A stretch of 64,000 nt of DNA, from contig CANFUT010000016.1 of assembly GCA_947450325.1 (NCBI GenBank), positions 32,529-96,528 of the forward strand, in the 5' to 3' direction. The notes under the pieces are model-generated. The model worked only from the letters and a program-made list of their open reading frames with translations, ran no database searches and was not told the DNA's origin. This DNA is from Flavobacteriia bacterium. Its GTDB lineage: Bacteria; Bacteroidota; Bacteroidia; Flavobacteriales_D; Crocinitomicaceae. The position numbers and the translations under genes were made by a program. Below, piece by piece: positions 1-10,040 of the stretch; the first letter of the stretch is position 1; the number at the start of each line of letters is the position of its first letter.

Positions 1-179
1 TCCAAACGGTCTTCTGGAACTTCCAGTGGGAAAGGCGTTTCGCCTGTGGCGATTTTGAGAGTGTCTGTCAAGTGCTCAATCATGCGTTGCGCGCCCATTG
101 AACCCCAATTTGGTTTTGAATCCGCATTGAGCTTATCAAAATACGGCAAAAGTGTTTCTAAATCGGTTGAAATAAACAT
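1..179 (-). CDS. DUF1569/DinB-like protein, N-terminal fragment (cut by window edge)
   Basis: Reading the minus strand from the ATG at 179 gives an open frame that runs off the left edge (about 59 residues visible, starting MFISTDLETLLPYFDKLNAD). The stretch that follows contains WGSMGAQRMIEHL, which resembles the start of DUF1569/DinB-like small helical proteins, where a WG-M motif precedes a histidine-containing helix (xMxxHL). The family call rests on this short match only. The ATG shares its A with the TAA of the lipid kinase gene upstream (TAATG), an arrangement typical of translational coupling, so it is probably the last or a later gene of the same operon as the LTA-synthase-like protein. 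The function is unknown. Confidence 0.65.
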   Translation of the reverse strand, partial: MFISTDLETLLPYFDKLNADSKPNWGSMGAQRMIEHLTDTLKIATGETPFPLEVPEDRL

Positions 180-1063
180 TATTTGAAATTTTTTCCTACC
201 AAGATATTCAAACTTTTTGGAATAACTTGCACATTCAGTTCATTTCTTACTTCAAAAGGTTCACCGTCGTAGTGAGCCATCTTGTGTGTCAAGGTGATTC
301 TCACTTTTTCAACAGGGATAATTTCCGAAAAACGAGAGCGGTGAGAAGTGCGTTTAAAAAATCTGTAAACCACTGCAGGCGCTTTCCACATCGAAAAAGG
401 TTTTAGAATGCACAACTCGATTTTTCCATCAGAAATATTCGAATAAGGCGAAACACAAAATCCATTTCCGAACTCAGAAGAGTTTGCCAAGGTGCACAAT
501 ACAACGGGCAATTCTCTTTGGTAAGTTGGGAATTCAATTTTCACAGAAATTGGTTTGTAAGAAGCATATTCTCTAAGTACCAATTTCGCATAACTCCAAA
601 AACCACGTGTGTGGTATTCGTCGAATTTTTTGGCAATCAATGCGTCAAATCCGTAACCGCCAACGCCTAAAAATGGTTTGTCATTTACCAAAACGGTGTC
701 CATTACAGAAGCGTTTTGTTCGTTGATGCTTTGGATCGCTTCGATGAGGTTTAAAGGAATTTTCAAATGACGCGCCAATCCATTTCCTGAACCTGCAGGA
801 AGAATGGCCAATTTCGTTTCAGTACCAATCAAAGCGGTACCGACTTCATGCACAGAACCGTCGCCGCCTACAGCACAAACGATGTCAAATCCATCAATTG
901 CAGATTGGGCTGCAATGGCTTTGGCGTGTTTTCTATATTCAGTAATGGTGATTTCGTAATCGAAAATGGAGTGATCGAGGTACTGTTCTATCAATGCAGG
1001 CAATTGGTTTTTCTTACCGATTCCCGATATTGGATTGATGATGAAGCGAATTTTCTTTTTCAT
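179..1063 (-). CDS. Diacylglycerol kinase family lipid kinase (YegS/DgkB-like)
   Basis: A 294-residue soluble protein, full length for the YegS/DgkB/BmrU family, which phosphorylates diacylglycerol or related lipids with ATP at the inner membrane face. The N-terminal nucleotide-binding motif FIINPISG (residues 7-14), the catalytic GGDGS loop (66-70) with following HEV, and the GSGNGLARH segment (91-99) are all present. The C-terminal half has the DGEPF motif seen in the beta-sandwich lipid-binding domain. The start overlaps the 3' end of the LTA-synthase-like gene by 50 bp, so the two are surely co-transcribed. Family knowledge: in Gram-positive bacteria DgkB recycles the diacylglycerol released by lipoteichoic acid synthase; here the neighbour is an LtaS-like enzyme, so the same role is inferred. 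The exact lipid substrate cannot be told from the sequence. Confidence 0.9.
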   Translation of the reverse strand: MKKKIRFIINPISGIGKKNQLPALIEQYLDHSIFDYEITITEYRKHAKAIAAQSAIDGFDIVCAVGGDGSVHEVGTALIGTETKLAILPAGSGNGLARHLKIPLNLIEAIQSINEQNASVMDTVLVNDKPFLGVGGYGFDALIAKKFDEYHTRGFWSYAKLVLREYASYKPISVKIEFPTYQRELPVVLCTLANSSEFGNGFCVSPYSNISDGKIELCILKPFSMWKAPAVVYRFFKRTSHRSRFSEIIPVEKVRITLTHKMAHYDGEPFEVRNELNVQVIPKSLNILVGKNFK

Positions 1064-2960
1064 TGGATGTCATTTGATTCAGAATCAAGTCACGATTGTA
1101 GCGCTGAATCAAGGCTTTTAACCTTTTTTCAAACACTTGACTTTCTTTCTTGTAATAAGAAAGCGAGTCGGGCGTGTCTTTTCTTCTGATCATTGCACCA
1201 TACAAATTTCGTGCCTTATCGTTCGAAAATGTTAATAAATAGTTATTTCTGAAGTAATGATAGGTTCCTTCCAGATAGGTAATTGCTTCAGGTTCATGTT
1301 TTTGATAGTAAGAATTACCCATCGAATAATATTTTTTTTCGATATTCAATAAATCCAATAAAGTGGGTAAAATATCGATGTGTTGGAAAAATTGCGTTTC
1401 CTTTTTGGGCTGAATCAATTTTTTTGGGTGAAAAAACAAAATCGGAATCTTGAACATTTCAGTTCGCTGACTGTAAATTGGACTTGAAGTTGCTGAAGTA
1501 TGATCAGCGCACAAAATGAAAACAGTATTCTCGTACCAAGGTTGCTTTTTGGCTTCTTCGAAAAACTTTCTCAAGCTGTAATCTCCGTAGTTGATTGATT
1601 CACAAATTTGCTCTTTGCCTTTTTTCAATTTTCCACGCATGTGCGGTGGAATGTAATATGGATGATGCGACGAAAGCGTAAAAAGCGTTGCGAAAAATGG
1701 TTTTTTATATTTAGACAATTGTTTGGCGGTCCAAGGATTGAAATATTCATCTAAAATCCCCCAAGTTTTGTCGAAATGCGCATCGTTGTTGTATTCTTTT
1801 CGACCAAAATAACCGTCAAATCCCGCTTGCGCTGCGAATCCATCAAACTTCATAGATCCGTTGGTGGCTCCGTGGTAGAAACCAGAAACATATCCGTTTT
1901 CGTGTAAAATTTGGGGCAAAGATTCAATTTTATTGCTTCCATAAGCGGAAGAAATGTAAGGATTATCCAGCAAAGATGGAATCGATGCGATGATTGAAGG
2001 AACAGCTTCAATGGATTTTTTTCCGTTGGAAATTCCGTTCGTGAAATATAAACTTTCGCCCGCCAAGGAATCCAAAAATGGCATGTATGAAATTTCAGCT
2101 CCTGCAGCGCCACACCATTCGTTTCCAAAGCTTTCCAACATGATAATTACTACATTGGTATTGTTGGGCAAAATGTGTTGCGGTTGAGAAACGTGAATGG
2201 GATTGAATAAGCGTTTTTCTTCTTCGAGTGAAAAGTATTTTTTCTGTTCTAGATTTGCTTTGTCGTAAGATTTCAGCATGGTGAAAGGCGTGTTCAACAC
2301 CAGCGCGGTATTTTCCACTCGAGTGAATTGGGATGCATCAATGGGACTAAGCGGTTTCAATCCAAATCCACCGCGACCAAGCAAAATGAAAAATGCCAAA
2401 ACGCTCAGAAACAAAATGCTGTCTTTAATCCAAAATGCGCTATTTCCAATGATTTTGCGATTGGGTTTGATTTTAGTTTTGTTGTACAACCAATTCGTGA
2501 GGATAAAAAACAGAATTAGTAGCAAGAGCAACAACCAAAAATCGCGCAGAAATGAGCCAATTTGTTGCATGAAATCATTGCCTGCGCTCAACATCGTGAA
2601 CAAATCTATCGTTGATCTTTTGCTAGTATAATTGAAATATTCGACATCAATCAAATTCAATAAAACGACAACAGTATTGATAAAAACAAAAATGACTTTC
2701 AGTCCAAATTGATAGTATTTGTTTTCCCTGAATGGTTGTGGGAAAATCGACAAGATGATGAAAGGTAAACTGACTAAACTGATGGTAACCAAATCAAACC
2801 ACAAGGCAACAAAAAAATCGTTGAATCCGATATTGGTGAAACTTGGGCTGTTGAAAATGTAGAAAACGACGCGCGTCAATTGCATGAAAAACAGCATAAT
2901 TCCAAGTCTCTTCAACAAAGCTTTGAGGTGAATTGGAAGCATATTTTTCAGTTTATTCAT
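1014..2960 (-). CDS. LTA synthase family protein (membrane-anchored sulfatase fold)
   Basis: A 648-residue protein with about five N-terminal membrane segments (within residues 20-200) followed by a large periplasmic alkaline-phosphatase/sulfatase domain, the layout of LtaS/OpgB-type phosphoglycerol or phosphoethanolamine transferases. Metal and catalytic motifs visible: MLES (E276, metal ligand), GKKSIE with S316 at about the position of the LtaS catalytic threonine, SSHHPY, and CADHTS (Asp-His metal pair). It is first in an operon with an overlapping diacylglycerol kinase. Gram-negative Bacteroidota do not make classical lipoteichoic acid, so the real acceptor (glycan, lipid or periplasmic glucan) is unknown. 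A second, divergent member of the family lies at 61074-62969. Serine in place of threonine at the nucleophile is plausible but unproven. Confidence 0.85.
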   Translation of the reverse strand: MNKLKNMLPIHLKALLKRLGIMLFFMQLTRVVFYIFNSPSFTNIGFNDFFVALWFDLVTISLVSLPFIILSIFPQPFRENKYYQFGLKVIFVFINTVVVLLNLIDVEYFNYTSKRSTIDLFTMLSAGNDFMQQIGSFLRDFWLLLLLLILFFILTNWLYNKTKIKPNRKIIGNSAFWIKDSILFLSVLAFFILLGRGGFGLKPLSPIDASQFTRVENTALVLNTPFTMLKSYDKANLEQKKYFSLEEEKRLFNPIHVSQPQHILPNNTNVVIIMLESFGNEWCGAAGAEISYMPFLDSLAGESLYFTNGISNGKKSIEAVPSIIASIPSLLDNPYISSAYGSNKIESLPQILHENGYVSGFYHGATNGSMKFDGFAAQAGFDGYFGRKEYNNDAHFDKTWGILDEYFNPWTAKQLSKYKKPFFATLFTLSSHHPYYIPPHMRGKLKKGKEQICESINYGDYSLRKFFEEAKKQPWYENTVFILCADHTSATSSPIYSQRTEMFKIPILFFHPKKLIQPKKETQFFQHIDILPTLLDLLNIEKKYYSMGNSYYQKHEPEAITYLEGTYHYFRNNYLLTFSNDKARNLYGAMIRRKDTPDSLSYYKKESQVFEKRLKALIQRYNRDLILNQMTSNEKENSLHHQSNIGNR

Positions 2961-3097
2961 GCGTTACTTTTTTCAAAAGTAGGGACAAAATTTGAGGATT
3001 TGGAAGTTTAATTCGATTTTTTGATTTTGAGCGAAGATAATGAAATTGGTTTTCATATTGAGTTCAAAAGCAACAAGCTAATACAGGATTTTAGGTA

Positions 3098-4210
3098 TCA
3101 GTTTTTTACAAAGCGATTTATTGTTTGGCCAATTTTTACTAAGTAAATGCCATTTGAAAGATTTCTGATGTCGATTAAGGGTTCGTTTTCTGAGAGTGTC
3201 TGTGTTAGGAGAATTTTTCCATTTAAATCAGACAAAACAATGGGCATATTATCTGCATTATCTATTTCAATATGTATCCAATTAGCTGCCGGATTCGGTA
3301 TAATTTTAAATTCTGAATATTCTAAATCTGAAATTCCCACCGACGCACAGTCCTCTGAATAGAACGATTGTGCATCCTCTGACCAGTTTGGATTACTAGT
3401 TGCAAAAGCTGAATTATCTACTTGAATACAGTAAAGGTTGGGGTTTACTACAGATTCAAAAAGATTCAATATATCGTTTGAATTGTTTCTCAAATTTAAA
3501 AAGCTCAGATTATTACTGTCGACAAATAGCTGTTGTAATGCAAAACATAAACTGAAATCAAGTTCCTCGATATTATTGTCGCGACAGTTGAAAGAAGTCA
3601 GCATCCCATGCATTCCTACATTAATTGAGGTCAATTGATTTTGTATGCAGGCAAAAAATTCAAGGTCAAAAAGATTAGAAATATCAAGATTTCCAGAAAG
3701 TTGATTTTCACCACAAGATAGATATGCAAGATTGGTATTATTTTCTATGTTCAGATAAGTGAGATTGTTTGTGTAACACATTAAATACCACAATTGAGGA
3801 TGAGAAGAGAAGTCCAAGGAATCTAATTGGTTGTTGTTAATATCAATTGATTGAAGCGATTGAATATTATCTAAATTGATGTCCGTTAAGTTGTTATAAG
3901 ATGCCGAGAAAGCAATTAATTGGGTGTTTTGCGACAAATTAAGGGAAGTTAGATTATTCCCATTGCAATCAAGTGTTTCAATATTTATAAATGCTTCGAT
4001 TCCAGTGAGGTCATCAATATTTCTGTATGAAATATCAAGTTGTCCTATAACTTGCTGAGCATCTGAATTTAATATTGATCCATTTAATCCATCTGTATCA
4101 AAATTTGCGTCTATCAACGCCTGCTCAAAATTTGCATCAGGAATAATTGTTGACTGCCCAAAAGAATAGATAGTGAAGACCACTGCAAAAAGGGAAAGTA
4201 TTATTTTCAT
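3098..4210 (-). CDS. Secreted leucine-rich-repeat protein with T9SS sorting domain
   Basis: A 370-residue secreted protein. I place the start at 4210 (MKIILSLFAVVFTIYSFGQ, a clean signal peptide ending in FGQ) rather than the in-frame ATG at 4228, which only adds six residues. After a short cap (IPDANFEQALIDANFD) there are about ten leucine-rich repeats of roughly 21 residues with the pattern L-x-C/D-x-x-N-x-L-T-x-L-x-L. The C-terminal 75 residues (IIPNPAANW ... LSDLNGK ... LSNGIYLVKI) form a type A T9SS sorting domain, so the protein should cross the outer membrane by T9SS and be attached to the surface or released. It is probably a surface binding protein; the ligand is unknown. It stands alone on the minus strand between the lipid operon and polA. 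Confidence 0.85.
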   Translation of the reverse strand: MKIILSLFAVVFTIYSFGQSTIIPDANFEQALIDANFDTDGLNGSILNSDAQQVIGQLDISYRNIDDLTGIEAFINIETLDCNGNNLTSLNLSQNTQLIAFSASYNNLTDINLDNIQSLQSIDINNNQLDSLDFSSHPQLWYLMCYTNNLTYLNIENNTNLAYLSCGENQLSGNLDISNLFDLEFFACIQNQLTSINVGMHGMLTSFNCRDNNIEELDFSLCFALQQLFVDSNNLSFLNLRNNSNDILNLFESVVNPNLYCIQVDNSAFATSNPNWSEDAQSFYSEDCASVGISDLEYSEFKIIPNPAANWIHIEIDNADNMPIVLSDLNGKILLTQTLSENEPLIDIRNLSNGIYLVKIGQTINRFVKN

Positions 4211-4423
4211 AAAGTAATTTTGATGCAATGTACTTTATTTTTCCAGCAGTCCAAGCTAAATCATTAGCTCTTTTACTCAGATGTTACAGTGAGCGTTTTA
4301 AGTGTATTAGCAAATTACCATTATATTTCAACAACAAAATATAACCAAGACCTCACGGTCTGAAATCCTTTGCTGAATTCTATTTCAAAAATAGAACATA
4401 AAAGTCCAAAAACACTCTCAAAA

Positions 4424-7234
4424 TCAATGCGCCTCCAACCAATTATCAGCAATTTTTACTTCAACTTCCATCGGAACAACCAATTGAATGGCATTTTCCA
4501 TGGCTTCTTTCACCAATTTCGGCATCAATTCTAACTCGGATTCATGCACGTCAAAAACCAACTCATCATGCACTTGTAGCAACAATTTGGATTGCACTTT
4601 TTGTTCGGTCATTGCTTTGTCGACGGCAATCATGGCCAATTTGATGATATCCGCCGCTGAACCTTGGATGGGAGCATTTACCGCATTTCTCTCAGCAAAA
4701 CCTCGCACAATTGCATTTCCTGAATTGATGTCTGGCAAATAGCGTCTTCTTTTCATGATGGTTTCCACAAATCCCAATTCGCGTGCATCGTTGATGGCTT
4801 TGTTCATGTAGGTTTTGATGGTGTTGAATTGTTCGAAATAACTGTCGATAATTCCTTTTGCTTCGGTACGAGAAATTCCTAAATTTTGCGCCAATCCGAA
4901 AGCAGATTGACCGTAAATGATTCCAAAATTGACAGCTTTTGCCGCACTTCTTTGGTCTCTAGAAACTTCATTGATTGGCGTGGCAAAAACATTCGAAGCT
5001 GTCGCTGCGTGGATGTCATGTCCTTCCTGAAAAGCGGCAATCATATTTGGGTCTTCGCTCAAAGCAGCAATGATTCTCAATTCGATTTGCGAATAATCCG
5101 CAGCCATGATTTTGAATTCTGAACCTCTCGAAATGAAAGCTTTTCGAATTTCTTTTCCTTTATCCGTTCGGATCGGAATGTTTTGCAAATTCGGATTATT
5201 GGAACTCAATCGTCCTGTAGCAGTAACCGTTTGCATAAAGTGCGTGTGCACGCGATTGTCGATTGGGTCAACCAAAGTTGGGAGCGGATCGACATAGGTG
5301 CTTTTCAATTTCTTATTTTGGCGATAATCCAAGATCAAATTGACAATAGGATGGTCGTTTTTGTATTGTTCTAGTGCGTCTTCAGAAGTTTGGTATTGAC
5401 CAGTTTTGGTTTTTTTCGCTTTCGCTGAAATTTTTATGTGGTCGAAAAGCACTTCACCTAATTGTTTTGGCGAGTCAAGATTGAAGTCAATTCCTGCCAA
5501 TTCTTTGATTTCCTTTTCTTTCTCAATAGATTCCAATTCCAATTGCTTGGAGAAAACGCCCAAACCGTCCACATCAATTGCAATTCCTTCTTTTTCCATT
5601 TTGCGCAAAACACGCATCAAAGGCATTTCCATGTCGTAGAAAAGCGCTTTCAAATGGTCTTTTTCAATTTCCGGTGCAAAAATTTGTTTCAATTGCAAAG
5701 TGATATCTGCATCTTCACAAGCGTAATCAGAAACTTCAGAAGGTTCTAAATCGCGCATATTTCCTTGCGTTTTTCCTTTTTTTCCGATCAAAGTTTCGAT
5801 GGAAACAGGTTTGTAGCGCAAATAATATTCTGAAAGAAAATCCATTCCGTGTTTTGCCTCCGGCTGAATCAGATAGTGCGCAATCATGGTATCAAACAAA
5901 TCGCCTTTGACTTCAATTCCATAATTGTCCATCACTTGAAGGTCGTATTTCAAGTTGTGACCAATTTTCAAAATCGATTCAGATTCAAAAAACGGATTGA
6001 ATTCAGCCAAAATGGTCAACGCATCTGCGCGATTTTCTGGAATTGCGACATAAAATCCTTCTCTTTCTCTGAATGAAAAAGACATTCCGACCAATTCGGC
6101 GTGCAGCGATTCAACGCTTGTGGTTTCAGTATCGAAGCAAACTTCTTTTTGTTGAAGCAACAAATCAATCAATTCTTTGCGTTCTTCCGGCGTTGTGATT
6201 AAGTGATAACTTGGTTTTTCAGTTGCGATGGTTTTCAAGTCAACCGTTTCAATTGGTTCTTGATTTTCAACCAAACTTTGCGTTCTAAATAAATCCAATT
6301 GTGCTTCAGAATTTGCGCTATCGTTGGTATTTGTGATTACAATTTCCTCACCAATGATTCTTTTAGCCAGATTTCTGAATTCCAGTTCGGTGAAAATTTC
6401 TTTGACTTTCTCAACGTCTGGTTCACACATGATCAGCGCATCAGGATTGAATTCAACATCTACATCTAAGATGATTGTAGCCAACATTTTAGAAAGAATT
6501 CCTTGCTCAGCAAATTCAATGACATTTTCTTTTTGCTTGCCCTTCAATTTGTCGGCATTCGCAATTAGATTTTCAACTGAACCAAATTCTTGAATCAATT
6601 TTTTGGAAGTTTTTTCTCCAATTCCAGGAATTCCAGGAATATTATCGGCTGCATCACCCCAAAGTCCTAAAATATCGATGACCTTGATTGGATCGTCCAC
6701 TTCAAATTTTTCGCAGACTTCTGCTACGCCTAAAATTGTCGCAGGATCGCCACCACGACCAGGTTTGTACATGAAAATCTTATCTGAAACCAACTGTCCA
6801 AAATCTTTGTCAGGCGTCATCATGTAGGTGTAATAACCTTCTTTTTCAGCAATTTTTGCCAAAGTTCCGATCACATCATCCGCTTCAAAACCTTCTTTCA
6901 ATAAGATTGGAATTTGAAAAGCTTCCACGATTTTTTTGATTGGATCAATCATCGAACGAATGTCTTCGGGCATTTCTTGTCTGTGTGCTTTGTAAGCCGC
7001 AAAATCTGCTTGTCGATTTGTCGCACCTCCAGGAGCATCAAAAACCACCGCCATGTGCGTAGGCTGCTCTTTTTTGATGACGTCGATTAATGCATTGGTA
7101 AATCCAAATGCAGCAGATGTATTTTGTCCTTTTGAATTGATTCTCGGGTTTTTAGCAAATGCAAAATAGGCTCTGTAAATCAATGCGAACGCATCAACCA
7201 AGAATATTTTTTTATCGTGAACAGCTGAAATCAT
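4424..7234 (-). CDS. polA: DNA polymerase I
   Basis: A 936-residue full-length DNA polymerase I (E. coli 928) for gap filling and Okazaki fragment processing. Three domains are intact. The N-terminal 5'-3' exonuclease (about 1-290) shows VVFDAPGG, EADDVIGTLA and a helix-hairpin-helix GIPGIGEKT. The 3'-5' proofreading domain (about 340-530) keeps its acidic residues in CFDTETT, HNLKYDLQVM and YACEDADITLQL, so proofreading is predicted active. The polymerase domain has DYSQIELRIIAALSEDP (motif A), the O-helix RSAAKAVNFGIIYGQ (motif B) and LQVHDELVFDV (motif C). It is preceded by an unusual hairpin-like repeat (7274-7325) that separates it from cysS on the same strand. Confidence 0.98.
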   Translation of the reverse strand: MISAVHDKKIFLVDAFALIYRAYFAFAKNPRINSKGQNTSAAFGFTNALIDVIKKEQPTHMAVVFDAPGGATNRQADFAAYKAHRQEMPEDIRSMIDPIKKIVEAFQIPILLKEGFEADDVIGTLAKIAEKEGYYTYMMTPDKDFGQLVSDKIFMYKPGRGGDPATILGVAEVCEKFEVDDPIKVIDILGLWGDAADNIPGIPGIGEKTSKKLIQEFGSVENLIANADKLKGKQKENVIEFAEQGILSKMLATIILDVDVEFNPDALIMCEPDVEKVKEIFTELEFRNLAKRIIGEEIVITNTNDSANSEAQLDLFRTQSLVENQEPIETVDLKTIATEKPSYHLITTPEERKELIDLLLQQKEVCFDTETTSVESLHAELVGMSFSFREREGFYVAIPENRADALTILAEFNPFFESESILKIGHNLKYDLQVMDNYGIEVKGDLFDTMIAHYLIQPEAKHGMDFLSEYYLRYKPVSIETLIGKKGKTQGNMRDLEPSEVSDYACEDADITLQLKQIFAPEIEKDHLKALFYDMEMPLMRVLRKMEKEGIAIDVDGLGVFSKQLELESIEKEKEIKELAGIDFNLDSPKQLGEVLFDHIKISAKAKKTKTGQYQTSEDALEQYKNDHPIVNLILDYRQNKKLKSTYVDPLPTLVDPIDNRVHTHFMQTVTATGRLSSNNPNLQNIPIRTDKGKEIRKAFISRGSEFKIMAADYSQIELRIIAALSEDPNMIAAFQEGHDIHAATASNVFATPINEVSRDQRSAAKAVNFGIIYGQSAFGLAQNLGISRTEAKGIIDSYFEQFNTIKTYMNKAINDARELGFVETIMKRRRYLPDINSGNAIVRGFAERNAVNAPIQGSAADIIKLAMIAVDKAMTEQKVQSKLLLQVHDELVFDVHESELELMPKLVKEAMENAIQLVVPMEVEVKIADNWLEAH

Positions 7235-7273
7235 ATATTTAAATTGGATTTAGTAAAAAATATCAATTTTTCC

Positions 7274-7325
7274 TCCCCCTCAATCCCCGTTGACTTCGTC
7301 GGATGCTCCGCAACTCAAAGGGGGA
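7274..7325. repeat. Imperfect inverted repeat between cysS and polA
   Basis: TCCCCCT at 7274-7280 pairs with AGGGGGA at 7319-7325, and GTTG/CAAC pair inside it around TGACTTCGTCGG. There is no T-tract on either strand, so this does not look like an ordinary terminator. The inner CCGACGAAGTCA (reverse complement of 7291-7302) recurs in the repeat cluster at 40781-40792, so this is probably a dispersed repeat rather than a gene-specific signal. Confidence 0.5.
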
Positions 7326-7354
7326 AGACAGGAAAATTCTTTAAAATAAATGGA

Positions 7355-8821
<1,467 letters not shown>

Positions 8822-8846
8822 TTTACTAAAATAAATAGTTGAAGAA

Positions 8847-8854
8847 CAAAGATA
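8847..8854 (-). promoter_or_regulatory. Candidate -7 box (TATCTTTG) for cysS
   Basis: The minus strand reads TATCTTTG, a full match to the Bacteroidota -7 consensus TAnnTTTG, 25 bp before the cysS ATG. I do not see a convincing TTG at the -33 position, so this is a moderate call. Confidence 0.4.
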
Positions 8855-9960
8855 AGGATTTTTGTAGAAGGATTATTTTCATTCTCTACTTACGATCGTT
8901 TTTTGTTTTTTATCAGTTTGTGGTAGCAATTTGATGATTGTAAAATAGTTTTTCATTAAGTTGTGAAAGAATGACAGAAGTTTCATTTTGTAATCATTCT
9001 TTTTATGCTGACGTAAAGAATGCGAAGTTGTTAAAATCCATTTGGAGGATTTGTTAGATGAGACCATTACATTTATCAAAAGCTTGCGAGAATTAGTGTT
9101 ACGCAAAATTTCATTTAATTCTTACTGAATATGACAAAAATCATCTTTTGAAGTCTACTCAAGTCATTTTGATTTTGGTTGATAAAATCTCATTGTTTTT
9201 AAAAATATCTAATCAGATTTACTCCGTTTTTGTTGGTTGTAGTTTAAGAAAGTATCTTATCGAACGTAAATTGTCGGTATGGTTTGGGTAATTTTCGTTT
9301 GTCCTTTGTTATTTCTGGGATATTTGTTTTTTTGAAAGCAATTTAAATATGCAATTTTATAAGAAAAATGTATACTTATACTGTTTGTTTTTGCAATCTT
9401 TTGCGACGAAAACTAGATAGGAATAAGTGACAATATTTTCAAATTTATTATTAGCATCGATTTCTTTTCTCATGAACGAAGTATTTAGTTTAAGTTATTA
9501 ATTATCTGATTTTTTTATTTAAAGTAGTATATCAAATTTTGAATCAAAGATAAGGAAATCTAACTGTATGACCGTTGAAAAAATGCTGAGGATTTACAAT
9601 GTAAATTGCAGCAATTAATTACGCAGAAAAGATCATTTCTTATCCTAACAATTTGAAAGCACTAGCGCTGTTTTAGATCATCAAATCGCACTACATTTGA
9701 TAGCTGATTTTAATAAAAGATTGAGAATATTTTAAAACAATCTGATTTTTTAAACAAAAAAATACAAATCAGTTAAATTATTAACAATTGTTGTTTTATG
9801 ATAGTTGTCATTTGTTAATTGAAAAGCTTTAAATATTCGTTGTATAACGTGTTTTAAAAATTTACGCACTTTTTCGATCTATTTTGATCACGTTTTTTTT
9901 TTGTTTGTTTATTAATTTTGACTTAATATTGAGTTGTATTTATACCCTCGAATGGTAAAA

Positions 9961-9968
9961 TACATTTG
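9961..9968 (+). promoter_or_regulatory. Candidate -7 box (TACATTTG) for giant protein 1
   Basis: TACATTTG is a full match to TAnnTTTG. A TTG lies at 9934-9936, a 24-base spacing that is a little longer than the usual 19-21. Transcription would begin near 9975 and give a leader of roughly 65-110 bases, depending on which ATG is used. Confidence 0.35.
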
Positions 9969-10040
9969 TTTGCTAATTAATATTATTGTGTTTTTATAAC
10001 GGTTGTGTTAGAAACACAATTTTTAACTACACTATATATT

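Larger units (their letters stand above)
8822..10040. other. Long AT-rich intergenic region upstream of the first giant gene
   Basis: About 1.2 kb between two divergent genes (cysS on minus, giant protein 1 on plus). It is strongly AT-rich, with many A and T runs. The only open frame of note (8879-9106, minus, 75 codons) has random-looking lysine/asparagine/serine-rich composition and is not credible. Apart from the two -7 boxes listed separately and a weak inverted repeat (ATTAACAA at 9780-9787 with TTGTTAAT at 9812-9819), I see no RNA gene or known element. Confidence 0.6.

Noticed and set aside
848..1189. 113-codon plus-strand frame
   Set aside because: Lies wholly within the lipid kinase and LTA-synthase-like genes on the other strand and has no domain.
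4378..4396. AT-only hairpin downstream of polA as a terminator
   Set aside because: The 8-bp stem TTCTATTT/AAATAGAA has almost no GC and no T-run follows on the polA strand.
8879..9106. 75-codon minus-strand open frame downstream of the cysS start region
   Set aside because: Lys/Asn/Ser-rich random-looking composition, no recognisable domain, and located in an AT-rich divergent intergenic region.
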